Shown: positions 1 through 10,760 of the stretch, one piece after another
Layout of the letters: each line of letters opens with the position of its first letter
Position numbering within the stretch: the first letter of the stretch is position 1
Assembly: GCF_013868135.1 (NCBI RefSeq)
Contig: NZ_JACEMU010000008.1
Coordinates: 2,501-66,500, forward strand
Length of the DNA stretch: 64,000 bases
Direction: 5' to 3'
Source of the DNA: Paracoccus sp. S1E-3
GTDB lineage: Bacteria; Pseudomonadota; Alphaproteobacteria; Rhodobacterales; Rhodobacteraceae
The notes under the pieces: generated by a model
What the model saw: only the letters and a program-made list of their open reading frames with translations
Told to the model about the DNA's origin: nothing
Databases searched by the model: none
Program-made: the position numbers and the translations under genes

Positions 1-136
1 CAAGTGTTTCTTCATGTAAGGAACACAGCTTCTTCCGGATGGAAGGAGCGGGAAAGTACATGCTTTTGATCGGAAGCGACGCCGCGTTTTACAAAGGGGC
101 GCGGTGACGGACTGCGGTCTGTCTTCTTCCGGATCA
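1..136 (+). other. 3' end of 16S-23S internal transcribed spacer
   Basis: This stretch lies directly upstream of the 23S rRNA and carries no credible gene. Its last bases (127-144) are the exact reverse complement of 2963-2980 beyond the 23S 3' end, so they form the 5' arm of the precursor stem from which 23S is released. The 16S gene and any spacer tRNAs would lie upstream of the window. Confidence 0.8.
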
Positions 137-2972
<2,836 letters not shown>

Positions 2973-3072
2973 ATCCGGAAGTGGCCAGATCTGACACAGA
3001 TCCCCGCTTCCAAAAGCATCCTTGGACAACTTACGGACCGCAAGGTCCGCAACGCTGAGCGTTTCTTATCTG

Positions 3073-3189
3073 ATCTGGTGGACATAGCACGAGCGAAACA
3101 CCCGATCCCATCCCGAACTCGGCCGTTAAGCGCCGTTGCGCCAATGGTACTGCGTCTCAAGACGTGGGAGAGTAGGTCACCGCCAGATC
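3073..3189 (+). rRNA. 5S ribosomal RNA
   Basis: This is the 5S rRNA, 100 bp after the 23S. Helix I pairs ATCTGGTGG at the 5' end with CCGCCAGAT at the 3' end, and the conserved CCGATCCCATCCCGAACTCGG loop region is present. Flanking bases 3059-3072 and 3190-3202 extend the pairing with a GCGTTTCTTATC/GATAAGAAACGC stem, which would be the precursor stem. Ends are accurate to a few bases. Confidence 0.95.
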
Positions 3190-3275
3190 TGATAAGAAAC
3201 GCAGCTCTCGAACGATCCAGATCATCGCGCCAACCCAACAATCGGCGCAGCCGCGCAACAGATCGCGCAGAATGG

Positions 3276-3339
<64 letters not shown>

Positions 3340-3352
<13 letters not shown>

Positions 3353-3452
3353 GAATCTTGTTACATGTCAAATACTTAAAGGCCGAGCATAACGCTCGGC
3401 TTTCGTCATTCCAAATTCTTGTCAACGCCTGGTCAACGTTTATCGAGTCCCC
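3340..3452 (+). repeat. Direct repeat copy A, 3' tip of tRNA-fMet plus downstream 100 bp
   Basis: The last 13 bases of the tRNA (GCCCCCGCAACCA) and the next 100 bases recur at 25754-25866 in the same orientation with no insertion or deletion between them. The spacing from CCA to the hairpin is 29 nt in both copies. The part from the hairpin onward (3382-3452) is the better conserved half, with only a few mismatches. This arrangement is what tRNA-integrating islands leave behind, but recombination with another rRNA operon end could give the same result. Confidence 0.75.
3382..3404 (+). terminator. Probable rRNA operon terminator
   Basis: A GCCGAG stem (3382-3387) pairs with CTCGGC (3395-3400) around a short loop and is followed by TTTCG. 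It lies 30 nt behind the tRNA, the expected place for the end of the rRNA operon transcript. The same hairpin is kept in the repeat copy near 25796-25814, with a TTTT tail. Confidence 0.6.
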
Positions 3453-3489
3453 CATCAACGGTTCGGATAATCGTCCGCGGAGGCATGCC

Positions 3490-3801
3490 TCACTTCGGAA
3501 GATCATCCCGAAACCGGTCCATCTGATGCATCCGCTCGTGAAGAATCGTCACGATGCCGACGTCCCCGTTCGACAGACGCCGCCAGTACACGAAATGATG
3601 CGCATGGCGGAAGTAGAAGCCTTCGACCCCGAACTCGGCCGGGATGCGGCGTGACGCGACGCCATGGCTTTCGATCTGATCGAACGCCGCGAAAAGCTCG
3701 GTGATGTACCGATCCGCCTGCTCAGGGCCCCAGCGGTCGCGGGTGTAACGGTAGATCTCGTCAAGCCTCAGCGACGCGGCCTCCTGGACTCGGACGGCCA
3801 C
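3490..3801 (-). CDS. parE: ParE/RelE-family toxin
   Basis: The protein has 103 residues, the normal size for ParE toxins, which act on DNA gyrase; RelE-like members cut mRNA on the ribosome instead. The pattern is typical of ParE: an N-terminal helix pair with LDEIYRYT, then RWGPEQADRY, then the late strands GFYFRHAHHFVYWR and VTILHERMHQMDR. The start codon is GTG, 4 nt after the stop of the antitoxin gene, so the two are translationally coupled. The pair stands alone immediately behind the tRNA-fMet repeat, a common place for addiction modules that stabilise an island. ParE is preferred over RelE because the partner is a ParD-type ribbon-helix-helix protein. Confidence 0.9.
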   Translation of the reverse strand: MAVRVQEAASLRLDEIYRYTRDRWGPEQADRYITELFAAFDQIESHGVASRRIPAEFGVEGFYFRHAHHFVYWRRLSNGDVGIVTILHERMHQMDRFRDDLPK

Positions 3802-3805
3802 GTCG

Positions 3806-4060
3806 TCAGCCCCGGTTCCGGGCGATCACCTCGGCGGCGGTCAACGAGCGATAGCTTTCCTCCGGCGATGCAAAGGCACGCGTCAGCTCAGCCTTCAGAC
3901 GATCAAACGCCTCCCGTTCCGCCCGCTCCTTGTCGCGCCGGATCAGGTCCCGCACGTACTCGCTGATGTTCTCGTAGGACCCGTTCTCGCCCACGTTGGA
4001 GGCCACAAACTCGCTCAGCGCGCCGCTGATGCGGACCGTCATCGTCGTGGTCTGGGACAT
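3806..4060 (-). CDS. parD: ParD-family antitoxin
   Basis: This is an 84-residue ribbon-helix-helix (CopG-like) antitoxin, the partner of the adjacent ParE toxin. The N-terminal strand reads MTVRISGALSEFV and is followed by SYENISEYVRDLIRRD, the classic ParD dimerisation and DNA-binding segment. The charged C-terminal half should wrap the toxin. The start at 4060 was chosen because a GGAGG site lies just upstream and because the strand begins a few residues in; a longer open frame to 4174 has no such support. Autoregulation of the pair by binding its own promoter is usual for the family and would act in 4061-4215. Confidence 0.9.
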   Translation of the reverse strand: MSQTTTMTVRISGALSEFVASNVGENGSYENISEYVRDLIRRDKERAEREAFDRLKAELTRAFASPEESYRSLTAAEVIARNRG

Positions 4061-4215
4061 GGTGGCCTCCGTCTGGTAGTATTCAAGATAAGCAAAATTG
4101 AACACGCAGGCAAGGCGTACCATATGGCCAACCTCCGCGTCGGGTGCGGAGATTGGCATTTCTATTCTCCGCAAGTGAGATCGGCTACGCTTTCAAAATC
4201 GCCGCGCTGCGGCTC

Positions 4216-6000
4216 TCAACCGGTTGAAGCAGCCTGTTCCGGAAGGCCCCAGACAGCGCGAGCGAGCGTAACAAGTGAACGCTGACGCTGATGAACGGCC
4301 CCTTCATTCCAAGTGGAGTACGGCTCGATCGAGGTGACCGCCCGGTCAATGCGAGTGTTCGCACCGACCTTTGGCCGTTCGCTCAGCGCCCGTGTCAACA
4401 GCAGCTTGGACTGCTGATACACCGGCCTCTTTTCGCTGTACGGGCGGTTCCCGAGCGAGGTGTTTATGGATTTTTCGACAAGGACGAGGTTACCCAGCCT
4501 TTGCACGACCTCCGGATCGCTGACGGGACCGAACTCCGCGGCGGCCTCTGCATTCGGTGTTTGCGGGAAGATATGCTCGACCTCGTACCCGCCGCTGACA
4601 TAGTTCCCAAGCCACCTCGTACCTTCGGTCTCACCATATGCGAGGAGATCCACCTGCTGGGTAAGCTTGGCCAGCACGTACTGGAACCGATACAGCTGCA
4701 AGCTACGCAGAGCGAGACGCCCCATGGAGTCATCGAAACGATTCGCCAGGTCTGCCTTCGCCTTGTCGAAGCGTGCGACGATGAACGCATCAAGCTCCTC
4801 GTCCGACTTGATGGACCGCAGCTCCGTTGCCCACTTTGCAAAGTTGCGCTCGAAATCCCGCGTCGGTTCACGCGTGATGACATAGCAGAAGAACAGGTTC
4901 TCCACTTCGGCGGCCAGACGATCGAACAGCGCCGGACCAAGATGGCGCCCCGCAAGAAGCAGTATCAGGTGCTGACGCGCTGCTTGGCCGCCCAGTAGCC
5001 GGATGTTGTCGAGATAGCGGTTGCGCTCACCCTTTTCATTCTTACCCTCGCGAAACCGCTCATAGGCCCGTGCGGCAGACACGAGTTCTTTGGCAAAACC
5101 GATTGGATCGCGTCCATACCCGACGAGCGCATCGTTTTTCGTGAACCAGCCATAGATCTCGTCCTCACGCAGGAGATCCACGTCGTACCTGCTGAAGATG
5201 AAGTAGCGGAGAAATCGCAGGGGTTTCTCGCCCATGCGAAAGATCGTGTCCTGCAGCTCCTTCCACGTATCCTTCAGGCGGTCGAACTGTCCCTTGGGCG
5301 TCTTCATGAATAGCAGGTTCTTCAGAAGGTCCATGGAGTTCAGTCCAACGCCACGATCGTTGATCGTTTCGAATATCTTCAGGGCTTTCGCGACGTCTTC
5401 GGTCTCGATGCGGATCAGCTTCACCTTGTTCGTCAGGTACCCGTAGAGTTTGCGGACGGCTGCGGCATCCTGACCGAATTCGGACTCGAGAAACCGGGTG
5501 ACGACATGATGGGCGTTTTGCATGTTTCGCATCGACTGGGTGGAGGGCGTTTCGATGCGCTTCCCATCAGCGAGGCGAGTCAACGCATCGCCACTGTCTT
5601 CATACTGCAGGTCGAGCCGATAGCGTCGACGCTCCTCGCCGGAAACGTCAACCGCAGCATCGGCGATCTGGGAATTCAGCACTGAGGAGGGCTGCGCTCC
5701 CAGCTCAGCGAACCGATCCCGGATCGCGCAGAGCGTGATGTAAAGAGTTGTCATCCGCTGTTGGCCGTCGATCAGGTCAAGCACGCCATCGCGGCCAGGG
5801 CAGACGACGATGCTGCCGATGAAGTACTCTGGGGCATCTTGCGCGGGGCCGTCGCCCATCTCTTCGCGGACGTCCTTCAGAAGCTGTTCGACCTGGTCCG
5901 TATCCCAGACATACTCGCGCTGATAATCGGGGACAGCATAGAAGGACTGGAAGAGGCTGGCGACCGAGCAGTCTTCACTCTGGATCTTCTGAACGGCCAT
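4216..6000 (-). CDS. GmrSD-type (DUF262/DUF1524) restriction endonuclease
   Basis: This 594-residue protein has the two-domain build of single-chain GmrSD enzymes, type IV restriction systems that cut modified phage DNA with help from nucleotide hydrolysis. The N-terminal DUF262 (ParB/Srx-like fold) shows the signature DGQQRMTTL near residue 78, preceded by VPDYQREYVW and FIGSIV. The middle is a helical linker with KIFETINDRG. The C-terminal DUF1524 HNH-like nuclease has YEVEHIFPQ and, after it, RLGNLVLVEKSIN. All key motifs are intact, so it should be active. It has no operon partner: parDE lies 155 bp downstream on the same strand. Base composition is somewhat less GC-rich than the metabolic genes, which fits transfer. 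A role in anti-phage defence is inferred from the family. Confidence 0.9.
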   Translation of the reverse strand: MAVQKIQSEDCSVASLFQSFYAVPDYQREYVWDTDQVEQLLKDVREEMGDGPAQDAPEYFIGSIVVCPGRDGVLDLIDGQQRMTTLYITLCAIRDRFAELGAQPSSVLNSQIADAAVDVSGEERRRYRLDLQYEDSGDALTRLADGKRIETPSTQSMRNMQNAHHVVTRFLESEFGQDAAAVRKLYGYLTNKVKLIRIETEDVAKALKIFETINDRGVGLNSMDLLKNLLFMKTPKGQFDRLKDTWKELQDTIFRMGEKPLRFLRYFIFSRYDVDLLREDEIYGWFTKNDALVGYGRDPIGFAKELVSAARAYERFREGKNEKGERNRYLDNIRLLGGQAARQHLILLLAGRHLGPALFDRLAAEVENLFFCYVITREPTRDFERNFAKWATELRSIKSDEELDAFIVARFDKAKADLANRFDDSMGRLALRSLQLYRFQYVLAKLTQQVDLLAYGETEGTRWLGNYVSGGYEVEHIFPQTPNAEAAAEFGPVSDPEVVQRLGNLVLVEKSINTSLGNRPYSEKRPVYQQSKLLLTRALSERPKVGANTRIDRAVTSIEPYSTWNEGAVHQRQRSLVTLARAVWGLPEQAASTG

Positions 6001-6339
6001 CTGCGCTTTTCCTTCCCGTTGACACAGTTAAGTCGTCGCAAAATCTGCGGAATTCTTCCAGACCAGATTTGCAGCGATCGCATGTCACTCCCGAAAAGTG
6101 CTCAGCCAGAGGCCAAGGTGAAATAGCCGTCGACAAGCTGTCTGACGACATCGCATTTCATCTAAGTGCACAATTGTGCCCATCGCCATGCGGGACAGGC
6201 ATGGCCGCACCTGCCAACAGCGACCTGCGACGAATCCCTGCCGCTCGTTGACAACGTGAATCTATGAACCGGGTCGGGCAATGCGCTGCGGTCGAGGCGT
6301 CTGGCGCTTGCCTCGGGGGGGCTTCGCCCGGCCCGGATT
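6001..6339 (+). other. Intergenic stretch with no recognisable gene
   Basis: This 340-bp gap separates the start of the DUF262 gene from the end of the prophage lysis genes. Short open frames occur on both strands, but none has a ribosome-binding site or recognisable sequence. The promoter of the DUF262 gene is expected in the first 100 bp. Near 6311-6340 a GC-rich palindrome (CCGGGC facing GCCCGG) may end the prophage transcript, which runs on the - strand. Confidence 0.4.
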
Positions 6340-6585
6340 TCACCCGCACGCCCGCGCCTGGTCGCGCAGCACGGCGTAGTCGCTCAGCATCCGGACGATG
6401 ACCGCGCCTTCCGGTAAAGCCTCCACCTCGTCAGCTGCGCGGGCTTGATCGGCGGCTCTGTAGTCGACCACGGGCGGGCAGGGTGCGCGGGTGTCAGAAC
6501 CGGCCATCGCGCAGCCGGTCAGCCAGAGCGTCACGATCATGAGGGCGGCGAGCGGCTGCGTCGAGCATCTGTCGGTGGATGGCAT
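6340..6585 (-). CDS. Rz1-like outer-membrane spanin lipoprotein
   Basis: The 81-residue product starts with a basic stretch, then a hydrophobic segment ending in a lipobox (LWLTGC), so it should be a lipoprotein cleaved before the cysteine. A short proline-containing acidic tail follows. The gene overlaps the upstream small membrane protein gene by about 90 bp in a different frame, the classic embedded Rz/Rz1 layout. In phage lysis the o-spanin in the outer membrane joins the i-spanin to fuse the membranes. An upstream start at 6636 is possible but would put the signal peptide too far in. Sequence conservation in spanins is low, so the call rests on layout and lipobox. Confidence 0.65.
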   Translation of the reverse strand: MPSTDRCSTQPLAALMIVTLWLTGCAMAGSDTRAPCPPVVDYRAADQARAADEVEALPEGAVIVRMLSDYAVLRDQARACG

Positions 6586-6739
6586 CGTTTCTCTCTCTGA
6601 CATCAAGCCTTTCGGCGGCGCGCCCCGCGCGTTCACCGGTTCGGCGCAGGTTGAACAGAAACAGCAGGATCGCTGCTGCGGTGAGGATCAGGCCCAGCGC
6701 CTTGCGCGCCGGGCCTTGGTTGAGGAGCCAGCCGATCAC
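6494..6739 (-). CDS. Rz-like inner-membrane spanin
   Basis: An 81-residue protein with one N-terminal membrane segment (LGLILTAAAILLFLFNL) followed by a charged helical stretch rich in Arg, Glu and Ala that could form a coiled coil. This is the build of i-spanins. It overlaps the endolysin stop by 4 bp at its start and contains most of the Rz1-like gene in another frame. Together with the endolysin and holin-like genes it completes a phage lysis cassette on the - strand. Confidence 0.6.
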   Translation of the reverse strand: MIGWLLNQGPARKALGLILTAAAILLFLFNLRRTGERAGRAAERLDVRERNDAIHRQMLDAAARRPHDRDALADRLRDGRF

Positions 6740-7410
6740 CGCTGGCCCCGCTTCCAGTCATCAATCCGCGCATGGATCGTGACGGCGATGCCGATCAGGG
6801 CGATGGCGATCAGGACCCAGCGCAGCGTGTCGAGATATGGCACCAGCGGCTGGATGGTGGACTGGGTCTCGGCGAGAACGTCCTGCAGTACCTCGACCCC
6901 AGCAGCGCCGACCGTGGCGGCACCGGCCGCCCCGCCGCCACGGAGCGTGCGGCTTTCCGACAGCACTTCGCGCGCCAGTGGCAGTTCAGGTGCAAAAGGC
7001 ACCGGCCGCGCCGGGAACGGATCGCCCCACGAACGAGCGGGCCCAAGGTCGATGTGCATGAAGCCGGAGCGGGGATAATACCCGAACCCCAGGAAGCCAA
7101 CCGCCCGCGCTGCTGCCTCGAAAGCTGCGGGATCGTGGTTCGCCATGGCGATGTCGAAGGCGGTGCCCTGCATGTGTTTCGAGGCAGGGGCCCCGCCGAC
7201 GGCGCGGTTGTGTTCGGGGCTGCGATAGGCAGAGCGGACGATCAGCGGCTTGCCCAACCGGTCGCGCAGGGCCTGCAGCTTGTCCATGGCTTCGGTGTTG
7301 ATCTTGATCGCGCCGGTGCCGCGGCAGGCAATCTCGGCAGCCGAGAAGTTCGGCCAGCGCCAGGTGTTGGCGGGAACGTTGCGCCAGTGGGGGTAGGTCA
7401 GGGTGGGCAT
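6736..7410 (-). CDS. Phage endolysin, peptidase M15A family, with C-terminal membrane anchor
   Basis: The 224-residue protein carries a peptidase M15A (YcbK-like) domain: VRSAYRSPEHNRAVGG, then SKHMQGTAFDIAM and GFMHIDLGP, which give the zinc ligands His, Asp and His. Such enzymes cut the peptide cross-links of peptidoglycan. An Ala/Gly-rich linker leads to a C-terminal membrane segment (WVLIAIALIGIAVTI), so the enzyme may be held at the membrane. The start at 7410 is preferred because a GGAGGATCCC site lies just upstream; the longer frame to 7635 adds low-complexity sequence. It sits between a holin-like gene and the spanin pair, the standard lysis order. Confidence 0.8.
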   Translation of the reverse strand: MPTLTYPHWRNVPANTWRWPNFSAAEIACRGTGAIKINTEAMDKLQALRDRLGKPLIVRSAYRSPEHNRAVGGAPASKHMQGTAFDIAMANHDPAAFEAAARAVGFLGFGYYPRSGFMHIDLGPARSWGDPFPARPVPFAPELPLAREVLSESRTLRGGGAAGAATVGAAGVEVLQDVLAETQSTIQPLVPYLDTLRWVLIAIALIGIAVTIHARIDDWKRGQR

Positions 7411-7480
7411 GGGATCCTCCAAATGAAAAACCCGCCTCTGGGGCGGGGGATGTGATCTTGGTTGTGTGATCTTCAGTCGA

Positions 7481-7789
7481 TCAGTCGGATCGGCCACGCT
7501 GGAAAGCGTCGAAGAGCATGTCCCGCATCGAGCGGATGTCGGTCTCGATCCGGTCGAGACGGTCGCCATCGGCTTTGCGGTCCTCGCTGCGTTGGCGGTC
7601 GATCCGGTCCCGTTCGGAAACCAGTTCGCGGTCAAGCCGGTCCAGCAGGGCCTCGTTGGTGAAGGCCTTGCGCGTGATCGCCGCGAACAGGGCGATGGTG
7701 CCGCCGATGAGGGCTGTCAGCGCGGCGGTGATCCCATGGTCCCGAAAGGCCCGCGCGACCTCGCTGGTCAGGGTAGTCTGGTCGTTCAT
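7481..7789 (-). CDS. Putative phage holin or holin-like membrane protein
   Basis: A 102-residue protein with one clear membrane segment (ALTALIGGTIALFAAI, about residues 23-38) followed by a long, highly charged helix with many Arg, Asp and Glu residues that looks like a coiled coil. The position between the tail gene and the endolysin suggests a holin or a holin accessory protein. No family signature is certain. It starts 26 bp after the end of the tail gene remnant, so it was probably the first gene of the lysis set. Confidence 0.5.
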   Translation of the reverse strand: MNDQTTLTSEVARAFRDHGITAALTALIGGTIALFAAITRKAFTNEALLDRLDRELVSERDRIDRQRSEDRKADGDRLDRIETDIRSMRDMLFDAFQRGRSD

Positions 7790-7814
7790 GATGGTCCTTT
7801 CGCGGTCATGCTGT

Positions 7815-9282
7815 TCAGAAATCGGTTTCGAGGTAGACCCCGGCGCAGTCGTAGGCGACGGCTGCGGCGGTCGCCCCGGTGTTCATGAACAGCCGTGGGG
7901 ACAGGAATTGCGTGTTCGCAGGCAGGTCGGCGGTGATTTCCTGCTCGAAGACCGCGCCGGAAACCTCGTCGACGACGCGCACCCAGACGGAGTTGCCGTT
8001 GGGCGGGGCGGCGATGAAGAGCGTCAGCACGCCACCAGTGGCGATAGCGAAGGACGCCCCCATGTCTGTCAGGGTCGGTGCGCCGGTGCCGTCGTTCGCG
8101 ACCAGCTGCCAACGGGTGTGGGTGCCGCGCTGGAAGCCGATGCCGATGCAGTTAATGGCTGCTGCCAGCGTGAGGGTGGTGGCCATCGCCGCCGTCGATC
8201 CGTAGAGGCCGAAGAACGCCATCCCGGTCGCCTGCAGCGTTGTCAGCGAAATCCGCGTGACGAAGGTCCAGCCACCGAGGCCCGCCGCATTGCCGCGCCA
8301 GCAGGCCCAGCCTGCGGAACGCTGGTCGGCGACAGATTCCGCCACAGCCGCCGAGGTCAGTCGCCAGCGGCGCATGCTGGCGGCCAGGTTCGTGGCGGCG
8401 AGGGTCGGGTGCGAGACCGTGCCGACCGAGGTGATCGGCAGGCCTTCGCCGGTGATCGTCGTGCCGGTCGAGGGCGCCCAGTTCGCGATCCGGTTGACGC
8501 CGAAGTGCGGCTGCAGAGGGAAATCCCGGCCCGAAGGCCGCATCACATCGACCACGGTGCCCCTGCGCGGTTCCGGGCATAGACGGAGGCCTTGCCTGCC
8601 GGTGGAGGCGATGGCGCTGCGGCCAGTCCCGGCAGAACGGTCGGCTGCGGCAGTTCCACCTGGCCGCTCGCGCGGTCGATCCGTATCGCGTCGTAGAAGG
8701 CTGAGCCATCCGGGCTCACCTTGAAGCTGAAGTCGTCATTGCCCAAGAGGCCGATCAGCGCTCGGGCGGAGAAGCCGGTCTTGAAGGCGAAAGCTGCGTC
8801 GTTCCCGGCGGCGGCCTTGTTTACGGTCGCCTCAATGCCCGCCCCTGCGTTGTTCAGAAGGACCGCAGGCGTATTGACCGACAGCCGGTTGTAGCTGTCA
8901 GCGGTTGCCCCGCCGAGGCCCAAGAGCTGCGCGGTCAGGTTCGCCTGGGGCATGCCGACCTGCGTGACGGCATTGGCGAAGGTGACGGTCGGTGTGTTGA
9001 TCACCGTTGTCCCGCCAGCACCTGCCGTGGCCGAGCCGATGTTGACGACCGTAGTCGATCCGGATGCGCCGCCGGTGCCGAGGTTCACGGTCTTGGTGAC
9101 GCCCGTGGTCGTGGCCCCGGTGCCCATGCCATAGGTTGCAGTCCCGGTGGACGTACCGATGGTCGCAGTGGCCCCGGATGTCGTCACCGTTCCCGAGGCC
9201 GTCAGCGTGCCCGATAATGTCTTGTTCCCGTTGAAGGTTTGGGTGCCTGCGAGGATCGCCAGTTCCGACGAGGTGTTGGACT
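7815..9282 (-). pseudogene. Phage tail fibre/tail tip gene, truncated and frameshifted
   Basis: Two overlapping - strand frames appear to be one broken gene. The upstream part (8543-9282) is a Gly/Ala/Thr/Ser/Val-rich repeat region (SGTLTASGTVTTSGA and similar), then a region with DDFSFKVSPDGSAFYDAIRID and ending SVYARNRAGAP. The downstream part (7815-8555) begins VDVMRPSGRDFPLQPHFGVNRI, which continues the same protein type. The frames meet near 8545-8555, where one missing base would explain the shift. The 5' end is lost: the reading frame stops making sense at about 9283, where an IS256 fragment starts. It is therefore a decayed structural gene of the prophage. Confidence 0.65.
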
Positions 9283-9287
9283 GTTTT

Positions 9288-9437
9288 GCCCGACAACGGG
9301 CGCCAAGTTCTGGCTCTCGGTAATGAATGAACTGCGCAACCGGGGCGTCCAGGACATTCTGATCGCCATCGTGGATGGGGTGCAGGGCGTCCCGGAAGCA
9401 ATCACCGCAGCCTTCCGGGATGCTACAGTCCAGACCT
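9288..9437 (+). mobile_element. IS256-family transposase fragment
   Basis: The + strand encodes about 48 residues typical of the catalytic region of mutator-type (IS256) transposases: TTGAKFWLSVMNELRNRGVQ, ILIAIVDGVQG and PEAITAAFRDATVQTC. Neither the DDE start nor the C-terminal half is present and no inverted repeats were seen. The piece abuts the truncated phage tail gene and so marks the insertion that removed the 5' part of that gene. Confidence 0.8.
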
Positions 9438-10380
9438 GCCCTCGCCATGGTCTCTCAGCGCCGGTGGCCGCCGAGGCCGACGACCAGGCCGAAGCCGCGA
9501 TGACCACGGTGACCTTCATCGACCTGACTTCGGCCCAGACCTGACTCCGGCCCAGAAAGAGGCTTTCGCGGCCAAGGTCGCGCTGATCGCCGATCTGGTG
9601 CGCGAAAAGGCCGGTGCGGATCTGGTGAACGGCCTGTTGGCCGCGACCGGAAAATAACCGACGACCCGGCCCCGGCAACAACTGCCGGTGCCTTTCATTT
9701 CCCCGATGCCGGACACGCGCCCCGCGACCGCGCTGCACATGTTGAGCCGTCCGGCCTGAACATCATCATGAGGCTATGACCTCGAAAAGGACCATGACCC
9801 CGGCGAGAACTGAAAACAGGCTTGACCAAACCATGCAATCAAAGGGCCGATTGACAATTTGAAGCTGGGCGAGGGGGATGCGCGGGTGAAGCTGCCGCTT
9901 CATGTGGTCTGGCCGCGCGACGTGCGTGATCCTGCACGGGATGTGGCCCTGGAAATCCTGCTGTCGATTGCCGACCGCTTCGCCGCATCGGCCTGAACGT
10001 GCAATGTCGTGTTGCCCGTGCCGGCAGTGCCGGTTCGTGGCTGGCGAATGGATTTTGCGGTCCTGAATCCACGAGGATAGCGGTTCCATGATGATGGGTC
10101 ACCCGCCGTTATTCCGCCGGTATGCCTCGCCGCGCTTGTTTCCGCAGTATTTCAGGACTTATCGGTTTTTACCGACACCGTGCTGAACGACATTCGCATG
10201 GCTCGTCCGGTCGCGACGGAGGCGGATGTCATCGGCGCCGCGCAGATGGCCGGATGCGACGGGTTCATCCGCGCCCTGCCTTCATCGTTACATGAATGGG
10301 ACACTGCCCTGCGGGGCCTGCAGGCTCGCTGTCCCGCATGCGCCCGTCGGGTGATTTGCATGGCGGCTCCGGTGGTGGGA
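9438..10380 (+). other. Non-coding stretch with decayed gene fragments
   Basis: No intact gene was found. Two + strand coding scraps remain: one ending near 9657 (TPAQKEAFAAKVALIADLVREK then a short tail), perhaps phage-derived, and one at about 9852-9996 (LKLGEGDARVKLPLHVVWPRD to a stop), which resembles the C-terminal end of a LysR-type regulator, though weakly. Other open frames on the - strand are low-complexity shadows. The stretch separates the prophage remnant from the lactate operon promoter. Confidence 0.45.
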
Positions 10381-10382
10381 TC

Positions 10383-10397
10383 ATTGGTATGACCAAT
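10383..10397. promoter_or_regulatory. Upstream LldR/FadR-type operator O1
   Basis: ATTGGTATGACCAAT is a near-perfect palindrome of the TNGTNNNACNA class bound by FadR-subfamily GntR regulators. LldR of Escherichia coli uses the same kind of site twice around the lldPRD promoter. A second copy lies 105 bp downstream (centre to centre), and the regulator gene itself is in the operon. Confidence 0.75.
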
Positions 10398-10488
10398 TTG
10401 GTCACAAACAGCTTTGTCGTCCTGACGTGGTAAAAAATACTTGACTGATCCTTCGCCCGTGCCATCCTGAAATCGGAAGCTGGGATAT

Positions 10489-10501
10489 TTGGTCAGACCA
10501 A
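10489..10501. promoter_or_regulatory. Downstream LldR/FadR-type operator O2
   Basis: TTGGTCAGACCAA is a palindrome of the same class as O1. The spacing resembles the two-operator layout of the Escherichia coli lld promoter, where looping between sites represses in the absence of lactate. A weak TTGACT box (10441-10446) lies between the two sites and could be the -35 element; no convincing -10 box was seen. Confidence 0.75.
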
Positions 10502-10542
10502 TTTGGCGCGCTTCCAACGGCGACAACGAGGAGGTTGAGCGC

Positions 10543-10608
10543 ATGACTTCGACTGTAATTGAAGCCGTCCCGGTATGCAGGACCAGTTTCCTTGCCATGG
10601 CCGGTTGA
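10543..10608 (+). CDS. Possible 21-residue leader peptide
   Basis: A short open frame starts at an ATG preceded by a strong GAGGAGG ribosome-binding site, between operator O2 and lldP. The product is not recognised. The bases after its stop (about 10610-10690) also look like former coding sequence in another frame ([18 protein letters not shown]), so this may be the start of a broken gene rather than a true leader. Confidence 0.25.
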   Translation: MTSTVIEAVPVCRTSFLAMAG

Positions 10609-10760
10609 TCCATCTCATCCGAATTACAATGCGGCGCTGACCGAAATCGTCCCCGATGCGGTGCGCGATTCCCCGGCGTTTTCCTGATAACAAACCATCC
10701 TCGGTTGCACCGGCCGCAAGCACGGCGTCGATCCGAAATAATCAGCGGAGGCTTTCGAAC

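Noticed and set aside
10152..10613. A 153-codon frame on the - strand across the lactate operon promoter
   Set aside because: It runs through both LldR operators and the probable leader, has no domain and no ribosome site, so it is treated as non-coding.
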